Shown: one piece after another, positions 48,489 through 58,864 of the stretch | How the letters are laid out: each line of letters begins with the position of its first letter | Numbering within the stretch: position 1 is the stretch's first letter | Assembly (NCBI GenBank): GCA_043747835.1 | Contig: JAYTOK010000060.1 | Location: 106,209 to 170,208 of the forward strand | Length of the DNA stretch: 64,000 nt | Source of the DNA: CADEED01 sp043747835 | Lineage (GTDB): Bacteria > Pseudomonadota > Gammaproteobacteria > Steroidobacterales > Steroidobacteraceae | Direction of reading: 5' to 3' | The notes under the pieces: model-generated | Databases searched by the model: none | Seen by the model: only the letters and a program-made list of their open reading frames with translations | Told to the model about the DNA's origin: nothing | Made by a program: the position numbers and the translations under genes

Positions 48489-48775
48489 GTCTGTTCCTCC
48501 GGGTAAGGGCCGCATGCTCACGCACGGCGCGGCCGAAGAACATGCGACGTTCTGACTTCTTTCCGTCAGCCATCACTCACGTTCGATGCGAGGCGTTCCT
48601 ATTGCACGGTCGCCTCGCGAGCTACCGGGTGGCAAGGACGATTCCGGCCTCTTTCTAGGTGCGGTGCCCGCGGCTGGCCAAATGACTCTCTTTGCGACAG
48701 CACGCAGGTGTATCGTCGCTCACGCGGTTTCGTCGCCTGCAATTCTTGCCCGGCGCCCGCGCTCACAAGGATCGC

Positions 48776-51700
48776 GTGTTGGCTTCCCCCATCGTGGCGC
48801 TTGGTGCATCCGCCGGCGGACTCGAAGCCCTTTTCGAGTTGTTCTCGGCGCTGCCGCCATCGACCGGGGCGTCGTTCGTCGTGATCCAGCACCTCGACCG
48901 CGAACACAGGAGCCTGCTGAAAGAACTGTTGGCGAAGAAGACGCAGATGCCGGTCGCCCAGATCGAAGAGGGGCAGGAGCTCCTGGCGAATCATGTTTAC
49001 GTCATCCCGCCAAACACGAGCCTGAAGGTCGAGGGCAATCGATTCCGTCTCGCGCCACGCGACACGTCGAACGCACCGCACCACCCCGTCGATGTCTTCT
49101 TCATGTCGATGGCGACGTCGAGCGAGAGCGCCGCGATCGGCGTCGTGCTGTCGGGGGGCGACTCGGACGGCGCGCTCGGCGTCAAGTCGATCAAGGATCA
49201 CGGCGGCATCACTTTCGCGCAAACACCGGCGTCGACGAAGTTTCCCAACATGCCGCAAAACGCGATCGACTCCGGCTGCGTGGACTTCGTGCTGCGGCCC
49301 GCCGAGATCGCCAACGAGATCGCCCGGCTGACGCAGCACTCCTATCTACGAACGAGTCGCGGATCGGAGAGCGTCCTCGAGTCCGAAGAGGCGCCCGCGC
49401 CGGAGCCGGCCAGGGCCAACGAGGCCGAAGAGCGGAATCTGAGTCGCGTGTTTCGACGACTGCGCAGCGCGCACGGCGTCGACTTCCGCCACTACAAGAA
49501 GAGCACGCTGCGGCGGCGCCTGTCGCGCAGGATGGCGTTGAAGCGCATGGACGAGATAGGTCACTACGTCGACGCGCTCGAAGACGACAAGGAGGAAACC
49601 CGCGCGCTGTATCAGGACTTCCTGATTCGCGTGACCGGTTTCTTTCGCGACGCGGAGCTCTACGAGGGATTGCAGCTGCGGGTGTTTCCCGAGATCTGCA
49701 ACGACGCCCGATCGAAAGATCCGATCCGCATCTGGGTTGCCGGTTGCGCCACGGGCGAGGAGGTCTACTCCATCGCCATCGCGCTCATGGAATACATGGG
49801 CGATCCGATGTCCGGCCGCCGCATCCAGATTTTCGGCACTGACGTCAGCGAATCCGCGATCGAGATCGCGCGCGCCGGCGTGTATCCCGAAAACATTGCG
49901 TCCGAAGTTTCAGCGGAGCGCCTCGCGCGCTTTTTCGTGCGTGAACAAGGGCGGTACCACGTCGCCAAGCGGATTCGAGATCTTTGCATCTTCGCGCGCC
50001 ACGATGTGACGCGAGACCCGCCGTTCTCACGAATCGAGTTGTTGAGCTGCCGGAACCTGCTGATCTATCTGGACGGCGGCGCGCAACGGCAGGTCATGCG
50101 GGCGTTCCACTACGCGCTCTCGCCGCGGGGTTTCCTGGCGCTGGGCCTCTCCGAAAGCGTGGGTGGCGCCACCGACCTGTTCGAACTTCTCGACAAGCGA
50201 TACCGCGTTTATTCGCGCAAGGCGTCCGCCGGGATGAGGGCCGATGACACTGAGCCGGGCAAATCTTCGTTCACCCAGTCGCGATTGGAAGACTTCCAGG
50301 ACCGCACCTTGAATACCGACGCCGACTCTGTTCATCGCGAAGCGGATCGTGTCCTGATCGCGCGCTATTCCCCGCCGAGCCTGTTGGTGGACGCCTCGCT
50401 GAACATCTTGCAGTTCCGCGGCGAGACGGGACCGTATGTCGAACACGCGAGCGGGCCGCCGAGCATGAATCTGCATCGCGTCGTGCGGCCGCAGTTGCTG
50501 GTCGAGATCTCGCCGGCGATTCAGGAGGCGCGCGATTCCGGCGCGCCCGTCTGGCGGCACGGGTTGCGACTCGGCGATCAAACCGACATCGGAATCGGGG
50601 TGATTCCGCTGCGCGCGGCGAGTGCGGAGCGCAGCTTCCTGATCATCTTCGAGAGCGCGTCGCTCGCGAGCGCGCGGAGCGCTCAAAATTCTCAGGCGCC
50701 GCAGCTCACGGAATCCGGGAAGGACCAGCGCATCGCGCAGCTCGAACGCGAGCTCGAATCGACGCGCGAATTCCTGCAGACGACGATGGAGGAGCAGGAA
50801 GCGGTGCGAGAGGACCTCAAGTCCGCGCACGAGGAAGTCCTCTCGGCCAACGAAGAATTCCAGAGCACGAACGAGGAGCTGGAAACGGCCAAGGAAGAAC
50901 TCCAATCCACGAACGAGGAGCTCACGACCACGAACGACGAGCTCAACGACCGCAACCGGGAGCTCTCGTCTGTCAACGGCGAGCTGCAGCGCACGCGAGA
51001 GATTTCGATGCGTGCGCAGAAGTATGCGGACGCCATCGTCGCGAGCGTGCGCGATCCTTTGCTGGTGCTCGATCGCGAGCTGCGCGTGCTGCGCGGCAAC
51101 GATGCTTTTTACCTGCAGTTCGGCCTGATCCGCGAGTCGACCGAAGGCCGGACGCTGCGCGACCTCGATGGCAGGCAGTGGGACCTTCCGGCCTTGCTCG
51201 TGCAACTGGCGCGGGTGCTTGCCCAGAATGTCTCGTTGACGGACCACGAGATCCGCTACCGGAAATCTCCAATAGCGGCGCCGCGCATCCTGCGCGTCGA
51301 TGCGCGAATCATTCCGGGCGACTCGGAGCGTGGGGAATTGCTGCTGCTCGGCATGGAGGATGTAACCGATCGCCGTTCACAGGCTGACGCGCTCGCGCTG
51401 GTCAGTCAGCGCAAGGATGAATTCCTCGCGATGCTGGCGCACGAGCTGCGCAATCCGCTCACCCCGATCTCTCATGCCGTCCATCTCCTGCAGCGGGATA
51501 ACGCCACGGAATCCGCGGCGAAGCTCCACAGCATGATCGCGCGTCAGACGCGGCGGCTCGTGCGACTCGTCGACGACCTGCTCGATCTCGCGCGCATCAA
51601 TCGCGGCCACATCGAGCTGCGCAACAAACTGGTGGACCTCATCCCGGTGATCCGGGACGCCGCTGAAGCGATCAGCGGGAGGATGGATGAACGACGCCAT

Positions 51701-52510
51701 CAACTCACCGTCGCGGTTCCCGATGCGCCCGTGTACGTCGATGGCGATCCGGTGCGACTCGAGCAGATCGTGTCGAACCTGCTCGAGAACGCCGCGAAGT
51801 ACACCGAACCGGGCGGGCGGATCGCCGTGACACTCACGCATCACGATGGCCAGGCCGTGTTGAGCGTGCGGGACAGCGGCATCGGCCTCGCGCCCGACGA
51901 CCTCGGCCAGATCTTCGATCTGTTCAACCAGGTGGATAGGTCGCTGTCGCGCTCTGGCGGTGGGCTCGGCATCGGCCTCACGCTCGTGCGTCGCGTGCTC
52001 GAGCTGCACGGTGGCACTGTCGAGGCGAGAAGTTCCGGCATCGGGCACGGCTCGGAATTCATCGTGCGGCTGCCGCTATCGGAAAAGGCGGCGTCAGCGG
52101 AGATGCCGCCGATCCACGCCGAGGAGGTGGCGCAGCTCCCGGCACCGCGCCGCCGCGTCCTCATCATCGACGACAACGTCGATGCGGCGGAATCCTTGAA
52201 GATGCTGGCGGAAGATTGGGGTCACGAGATCGCAGTCGCGCACGATGGACCTCAGGCGCTGGCGACCGTCGAAGAGTTTCATCCCGAGATCGCGCTCGTG
52301 GACATCGGACTTCCGGGCATGGACGGCTACGAGATCGCACGCGCGCTTCGCGCTAGCCACCCGGAGATGTTTCTCGTGGCGGTTACCGGTTACGGAAGCC
52401 GCGATGACCGCACCAAGGCGCTCGCCGCGGGTTTCGACGCGCATCTCGTCAAGCCGGCGAATTTCGACGAGCTCGAAGCGATGCTGGCGAAGGGGCGCGT
52501 CGCTTCGTGA
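48776..52510 (+). CDS. CheB-CheR-PAS-histidine kinase-receiver fusion protein
   Basis: This 1244-residue protein (GTG 48776 with AAGGA 4 nt upstream; TTG 48692 is an alternative) combines a CheB methylesterase (GASAGG near 10, QHLDREH, SGGDSDGALG) with a CheR methyltransferase (about 215-455, SAM loop VAGCATGEEVYSIAI). A long Glu-rich coiled coil (about 648-741) leads to a PAS domain and a HisKA domain (AHELRNPLTPI, about 887). An ATPase domain (NLLENAAKYT, GGGLGIGLTLV) and a receiver (from about 1125, Asp in LVDIGLPGMDG) complete it. Such fusions link methylation chemistry to phosphorelay outside classical chemotaxis. No chemoreceptor genes are nearby. Confidence 0.93.
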   Translation: MLASPIVALGASAGGLEALFELFSALPPSTGASFVVIQHLDREHRSLLKELLAKKTQMPVAQIEEGQELLANHVYVIPPNTSLKVEGNRFRLAPRDTSNAPHHPVDVFFMSMATSSESAAIGVVLSGGDSDGALGVKSIKDHGGITFAQTPASTKFPNMPQNAIDSGCVDFVLRPAEIANEIARLTQHSYLRTSRGSESVLESEEAPAPEPARANEAEERNLSRVFRRLRSAHGVDFRHYKKSTLRRRLSRRMALKRMDEIGHYVDALEDDKEETRALYQDFLIRVTGFFRDAELYEGLQLRVFPEICNDARSKDPIRIWVAGCATGEEVYSIAIALMEYMGDPMSGRRIQIFGTDVSESAIEIARAGVYPENIASEVSAERLARFFVREQGRYHVAKRIRDLCIFARHDVTRDPPFSRIELLSCRNLLIYLDGGAQRQVMRAFHYALSPRGFLALGLSESVGGATDLFELLDKRYRVYSRKASAGMRADDTEPGKSSFTQSRLEDFQDRTLNTDADSVHREADRVLIARYSPPSLLVDASLNILQFRGETGPYVEHASGPPSMNLHRVVRPQLLVEISPAIQEARDSGAPVWRHGLRLGDQTDIGIGVIPLRAASAERSFLIIFESASLASARSAQNSQAPQLTESGKDQRIAQLERELESTREFLQTTMEEQEAVREDLKSAHEEVLSANEEFQSTNEELETAKEELQSTNEELTTTNDELNDRNRELSSVNGELQRTREISMRAQKYADAIVASVRDPLLVLDRELRVLRGNDAFYLQFGLIRESTEGRTLRDLDGRQWDLPALLVQLARVLAQNVSLTDHEIRYRKSPIAAPRILRVDARIIPGDSERGELLLLGMEDVTDRRSQADALALVSQRKDEFLAMLAHELRNPLTPISHAVHLLQRDNATESAAKLHSMIARQTRRLVRLVDDLLDLARINRGHIELRNKLVDLIPVIRDAAEAISGRMDERRHQLTVAVPDAPVYVDGDPVRLEQIVSNLLENAAKYTEPGGRIAVTLTHHDGQAVLSVRDSGIGLAPDDLGQIFDLFNQVDRSLSRSGGGLGIGLTLVRRVLELHGGTVEARSSGIGHGSEFIVRLPLSEKAASAEMPPIHAEEVAQLPAPRRRVLIIDDNVDAAESLKMLAEDWGHEIAVAHDGPQALATVEEFHPEIALVDIGLPGMDGYEIARALRASHPEMFLVAVTGYGSRDDRTKALAAGFDAHLVKPANFDELEAMLAKGRVAS

Positions 52511-52534
52511 TGACGAGCGCGTAGCCGAAGGCGA

Positions 52535-52933
52535 TCACTGGGGAACGACTGCGGCACCCCAGCCGTCGTACTCACCGCCTTCGGCTTCGGCGAGTTTGCG
52601 CAGGGAGTTGCCGACCTTCGTGATCTCATCAGGGTCCGGCACCATCTTCTTCGTTGCCGTGACGCTCCAGTCTTCATCGTTCTGATCGACGATCACTTCG
52701 AAGCCTTGCGCGCCCAACTGCTTTTCGATCTTTGTCGCGGCGTCTTCGGTGGGTACGTACAGGTTGAAGTCGATCGCGTGCGGCCGGGAAAGATCGGAAC
52801 CGGCTTCGCGCAGGTTGTCGACCACGACAGAATCCGGAACGTCATCGGGGTCGGATGCTTCGCGCGAGCAACCGGCGAGAGAGCCCAGGATGAAGAGGGC
52901 GGAGAGAGAGAAGCGGCGCATGTTCTTGAGCAT
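52535..52933 (-). CDS. Lipoprotein with an RraB-like (RNase E regulator) domain
   Basis: The 132-residue protein has a lipoprotein signal (LSALFILGSLAGC, lipobox LAGC). The mature part reads like the RraB fold: HAIDFNLYVPTEDAATKIEKQL, GFEVIVDQNDEDWSVTATKKM, and the C-terminal EGGEYDGWGAAV. Classical RraB is cytosolic and inhibits RNase E; an exported version cannot do that, so this domain probably has another binding role in the envelope. The gene lies 12 nt behind the aminotransferase gene, so they share a transcript. Confidence 0.75.
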   Translation of the reverse strand: MLKNMRRFSLSALFILGSLAGCSREASDPDDVPDSVVVDNLREAGSDLSRPHAIDFNLYVPTEDAATKIEKQLGAQGFEVIVDQNDEDWSVTATKKMVPDPDEITKVGNSLRKLAEAEGGEYDGWGAAVVPQ

Positions 52934-52945
52934 TGGAAGCCAGGA

Positions 52946-54151
52946 TCAGGCGGTCTTCGCCACCGGTCCGCGCTCGAGCACCGACTTCAAGCGCTCGATG
53001 CTCTTTTCGAGCACCGTCATGCTGGTCGCGAACGACGCGCGGAAGTGCCCCGGCGCGCCGAAGCCCGAACCCGCGACGACGGCGACGCCCGCATCGACGA
53101 GCAGCATCTCGGCGAACGCGTTGTCGTCCTTGCAGCCGAACGCCATCATCGCGGCGCTGCAATCCACCCACGCATAGAACGCGCCGGCGGCGGGCAGCGC
53201 AACGCAACCCGGCAGGCGGTTGAGCGCGTTGATGAAGTAGTCGTGACGCTTCTTGAACTCGATGTTCATGAGCTCGACGGGCTTCTGGTCGCCGCTCAGC
53301 GCGGCGACGGCGGCCTTCTGCGTGATCGAGCTGGCGTTCGACGTGCTCTGGCCCTGCAGCGTCGACATCGCGTTGATGATTTCCTTGGGTCCACCGCAGT
53401 AGCCCAGGCGCCAGCCGGTCATCGCGTACGCCTTCGAGACGCCGTTGATCGTGACCACGCGGTCGTAGAGCTCGGGCGCCGCGGTGAGCAGCGAGCAGAA
53501 GGGCTCTGCGCCCCACCAGATCTTTTCGTACATGTCGTCGGTGCCGACGATCACGCGCGGGTGATTCGCGAGCACATCCGCCAGCGCACGCCACTCGGCG
53601 CGCGTGTACGCGGCGCCGGTCGGGTTGCACGGGCTGTTGATCAGCAGCAGGCGCGTCTTCGGCGTGATCGCGGCTTCGAGCTGGCGCGGTGTGAGTTTGT
53701 AGCCCTGCGAGGCGGGGCAGTTCGGCGTGACGGGCAGGCCGTCCGCGAGCAGCACCATGTCCGGGTAGCTGACCCAGAACGGGGCCGGGATCACCGCCTC
53801 ATCGCCCGGATCGAGAACGGCCATGCAGAGGTTGTAGATAGTCTGCTTGGCGCCCGAGCTGACCAGAATCTGGTTGCGCTCGTACGAGATCTGGTTGTCG
53901 TTCTTGAATTTCGCGATGATCGCGTCCTTCAACTCGACGATGCCGTCGACGTTCGTGTAACGCGTGAACCCGCTCCTGATCGCCTCGACTCCGACATCGG
54001 CGATGTGCTTCGGGGTGTCGAAATCGGGCTCGCCGGCTCCCAGGCCGATGATGTCCTTGCCTTCCGCCCGCAGTTTCGCGGCGCGCGCGGTGACGGCGAG
54101 AGTGGGCGAGGGCTTGACGCGTTGTACGCGTCGCGAGATTTGATTGGGCAC
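52946..54151 (-). CDS. Class I pyridoxal-phosphate aminotransferase (aspartate aminotransferase-like)
   Basis: The 401-residue enzyme starts at GTG 54151 (AAGG 8 nt upstream). It shows LGAGEPDFDTP near the start, SGAKQTIYNLCMAVLDPGDE, PCNPTGAAY, and the PLP lysine in NGVSKAYAMTGWRLGY. This is the I-gamma/AspC-like subgroup found widely in bacteria. It is cytoplasmic and transfers amino groups between aspartate and 2-oxoglutarate or relatives. It is divergent from uvrB (105 bp). The lipoprotein at 52535 follows in the same transcript. Confidence 0.94.
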   Translation of the reverse strand: MPNQISRRVQRVKPSPTLAVTARAAKLRAEGKDIIGLGAGEPDFDTPKHIADVGVEAIRSGFTRYTNVDGIVELKDAIIAKFKNDNQISYERNQILVSSGAKQTIYNLCMAVLDPGDEAVIPAPFWVSYPDMVLLADGLPVTPNCPASQGYKLTPRQLEAAITPKTRLLLINSPCNPTGAAYTRAEWRALADVLANHPRVIVGTDDMYEKIWWGAEPFCSLLTAAPELYDRVVTINGVSKAYAMTGWRLGYCGGPKEIINAMSTLQGQSTSNASSITQKAAVAALSGDQKPVELMNIEFKKRHDYFINALNRLPGCVALPAAGAFYAWVDCSAAMMAFGCKDDNAFAEMLLVDAGVAVVAGSGFGAPGHFRASFATSMTVLEKSIERLKSVLERGPVAKTA

Positions 54152-54256
54152 GTCGGACCTTTGATCTATGTCGGTTGGGGGATGGGGCGGCTCAAACGGG
54201 CGCGTATATTACGCGATCCTCCCGGTTCGGCCACAGCACGGTGAGTACTCAAGCCC

Positions 54257-56285
<2,029 letters not shown>

Positions 56286-56308
<23 letters not shown>

Positions 56309-56379
56309 AAAAAGGGGACGGGCCTGAGGCAGGGCCATCCCCGTTTTCCCGCTGCGCGGGAAAACGGGGAATGTCCCCA
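56286..56379. repeat. Nested palindromic element behind uvrB
   Basis: TGGGGACATTCCCCGTTT (56286-56303) is exactly repeated inverted at 56362-56379. Inside are GGGCCTGAGGCAGGGCC and a second perfect hairpin CCCGTTTTCCCGC-TGC-GCGGGAAAACGGG. It overlaps the end of uvrB and may also terminate it. Confidence 0.8.
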
Positions 56380-56514
56380 CCCGCCACTTTTTGCCACAAT
56401 CGGACGATGCGTGCACGCGTGCGCAGCAATCGCAAATGCTGCAGCCGAAATCGCACTCGAACTACTTGCACACCGCGAAGTTAGCGGTGAGATTCGCCGC
56501 TCTCGAAGTGGGAG

Positions 56515-57303
56515 ATGCGAGTGACGAGACGATGGGTGGCGAGTGCGATGGCGGCGGTCGTATGCGCGTGCGCGGGTGCGAAGGCTCCGCCCGTCAAACC
56601 GAATCCGCAGGTTGCTGACGAGGCGATGTTTGGCTTTTTGCGCGCGAAAGACGCCGCCCATGCCGCGCACCTGATCGCCGAGGAGCGCAAGTTCCTCGAG
56701 ATCGGCGCATTGCGCAGTCCCGATCAAATCGTCGTCGCGGACGTGCTGCTGAAGCGCGGCTTCACGGGCGTGAGCGTGCGGGCGCTGCTCGAGCCGCGTG
56801 AGCTGCTGCTTGCCGGCATGGAGGCGAAGATTCCTCTCGCTTCGGGGTCGAAGATTTCGACGGTGGGCATCAGTCAGCAGGCGATCATCCTGATGCCCGC
56901 CACGACGCTCGACGAGAGGGTGGATCGCGCGATCGGCCGCGAGCGTTTCAAATTCATGCAGCGCGCGAATCGCTTCGGTCCGGACACCCATGGATCAGAG
57001 CTCGACGCGCATATCGCGGAGTTGCGCGAGCAGGCGGTGAGTCCGGAGTTCGCCGCGTACCGTCTCGAGGTCATCGGCACTCGCTCGCAATTGTTCACGC
57101 TGCTGCGCGATGTGTCCGTGCGCGCCGTATTCGTGAACCGCGACTCGGGTCGCGCGAGGTCACTGCTGGCGCAGCGGCGGGAACTCGAGAAGCACGCGCG
57201 CAGTATCGGACCCTCCGTGCGCATGGGGCGCGTGGAGGGCGTCAAGCCGATATCGGCGGGTCCGCGCACGAGTCAGGATCGATCCGCAACGGCAACCCGC
57301 TGA
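56515..57303 (+). CDS. Lipoprotein-like secreted protein of unknown function
   Basis: The 262-residue protein has a short signal (RRWVASAMAAVVCACAG) with Cys suitable for lipidation. ATG 56515 directly follows GGAG; GTG 56521 has better spacing. The mature part is helical, with FLRAKDAAHAAHLIAEERKFLE and two later mixed alpha/beta segments (YRLEVIGTRSQLFTLLRDVSVRAVFVNRD). No family is recognised. It is convergent with the PepSY gene, 6 bp apart. The 117-bp leader follows the uvrB repeat. Confidence 0.7.
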   Translation: MRVTRRWVASAMAAVVCACAGAKAPPVKPNPQVADEAMFGFLRAKDAAHAAHLIAEERKFLEIGALRSPDQIVVADVLLKRGFTGVSVRALLEPRELLLAGMEAKIPLASGSKISTVGISQQAIILMPATTLDERVDRAIGRERFKFMQRANRFGPDTHGSELDAHIAELREQAVSPEFAAYRLEVIGTRSQLFTLLRDVSVRAVFVNRDSGRARSLLAQRRELEKHARSIGPSVRMGRVEGVKPISAGPRTSQDRSATATR

Positions 57304-57309
57304 TCCGAG

Positions 57310-58590
57310 TCACGCAACGGTTCGTCGCGGCCGCAGGTGCCCGATCCGCTCCAGGATCCAGAGCACGACCAGCGAGACGCCTAACAACGGCAGCAACAGC
57401 CCGACCGCCACGATCGCGACCCGCAAGCCCGCATGGATCTGGAATTCCGCGACGGGCGTCGCGGGCACCCCCAGGCTCCCGGCGGGGCGGCGTCGCCACC
57501 ACATGACGATCGCGGACACGCAGAGCGTGAGCAGCCCGAGAGCCGTGAACAATCCCAGCAACTGGTTGGGCAGGCCGAACAACTGGCCTTCGTGCGCCGC
57601 GATCCCGATGTGGATGGCTTTGTCGAGCGTCGATTTCTCGGCGAACGTCGGCTCGCGCAGCACGGCCCCGGTCGCGGGGTCGAGCTCGAGCTCACGCACC
57701 TTCGGCCGGTTCTGGGTTTCCGCTCGCACGCGCCAGAACGGCTGCTTCTCGTTCGGTAGATAGAGACGGACCGGCGGCTCGAGATTCAAGGGCGCGATGC
57801 GCGCGATGACGTCATCGACGGCCAGCCGCGTAGGCCTGCCCGCAGCCGCTGCCCGCGCCGCGTGCTCGGCATGTTCGTGCTCGCTGTTCGACGCCCAGTC
57901 CCGCGGCGCGGGCGCCACCCAACCGCGGATCTTGCCGATGCCATCACCGGCGATCGTGGTCCAGGGGAGTGCGGTGACGAGCAGGAACATCGCAAGGCAC
58001 GCGATCCAGGTGCCGGTCACGGCATGCAGGTCGCGCCAGAAAACGCGTCGCCCCTGATTCAGCCGCGGCCACACCACCCCCGCGAGGCCGCGGTTTTCGC
58101 GCGGCCACCAGAGAAACACGCCGGTGATCAGCATCACGATCGCCCAGCTCGCGGCGAGTTCGATGAGCAGCGATCCGGTACGACCGGCGAGCAGCTCGCC
58201 ATGGATCATGCGCACGATTTCCGTGAAGCGCGCCGTGTGCGGCACGGACTTCAGGATTGCGAGCGACTCCGGGTGCACGTAGACGATGCGGCCCGTCCCG
58301 TCCGCGGAGTAGAGGTGCACGCGGACGGCATCATCCGGTTCGAGCGGAACTTCGTAGGTGAAGAGTTTCGAGCCCGGCAGCGAGGCGAGTGCCGCATCGA
58401 TGTGCTGCTCGCCGGTCGCGCGGGAACCCGTGAGTAGCAGGGAGTCCACGCCCTGGTCGGCGAACGCATCGATCTGCGGCTTGAAGAGGAAGATCGATCC
58501 GGTGAGCGCGAGGATGATGACAAAGGGCACGCACAGCACGCCGGCATGGAAGTGCCAGCGCCACAGTCCTCGGTAAGTAATGGATGCCAT
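57310..58590 (-). CDS. PepSY-domain membrane protein (PiuB/iron-uptake type)
   Basis: The 426-residue protein (ATG 58590; a GTG at 58656 would add 22 residues, neither with a strong ribosome site) has four or five membrane helices. It begins WRWHFHAGVLCVPFVIILALTGSIFLF, a PepSY-TM signature with His pairs in the first helix. Further marks are VMLITGVFLWWPR, FWRDLHAVTG and IHIGIAAHEGQLFG. Members often accompany TonB-dependent siderophore receptors and act as inner-membrane reductases or permeases. No receptor gene is adjacent here. Confidence 0.88.
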   Translation of the reverse strand: MASITYRGLWRWHFHAGVLCVPFVIILALTGSIFLFKPQIDAFADQGVDSLLLTGSRATGEQHIDAALASLPGSKLFTYEVPLEPDDAVRVHLYSADGTGRIVYVHPESLAILKSVPHTARFTEIVRMIHGELLAGRTGSLLIELAASWAIVMLITGVFLWWPRENRGLAGVVWPRLNQGRRVFWRDLHAVTGTWIACLAMFLLVTALPWTTIAGDGIGKIRGWVAPAPRDWASNSEHEHAEHAARAAAAGRPTRLAVDDVIARIAPLNLEPPVRLYLPNEKQPFWRVRAETQNRPKVRELELDPATGAVLREPTFAEKSTLDKAIHIGIAAHEGQLFGLPNQLLGLFTALGLLTLCVSAIVMWWRRRPAGSLGVPATPVAEFQIHAGLRVAIVAVGLLLPLLGVSLVVLWILERIGHLRPRRTVA

Positions 58591-58726
58591 TTCGTGCAGC
58601 TGCCGGGGGGCGGCAGTATCGGCGGCCGGGAAAGCCGCTGCAAATCCCTGATCCACTGGCCAAAACCCAAGGTACCCACTTTCTTCGGGCGGAACCGTCC
58701 AGTATGCTTCGCGGCCTCTTTTCGGC

Positions 58727-58801
58727 AGTCGCGTAGCTCAGTGGTAGAGCACCTCCTTGACATGGAGGTGGTCGGTGGTTCGATCCCACTCGCGACTACC
58801 A
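58727..58801 (+). tRNA. tRNA-Val (GAC)
   Basis: The acceptor AGTCGCG/CGCGACT is fully paired. The anticodon loop CTTGACATG holds GAC, the T-arm reads GGTTCGATCCC, discriminator A and CCA are encoded. It lies between the divergent PepSY gene and tamA, 63 bp before the latter. Confidence 0.96.
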
Positions 58802-58864
58802 GATTCCTTACAGACTCACCCGCCGCCGCAGGCAAAAGTTGCGTCTCATTCTTGCGGAGAGAGA

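Noticed and set aside
58757..58864. tamA start inside tRNA-Val
   Set aside because: GTG 58865 has a ribosome site and directly begins the signal peptide.
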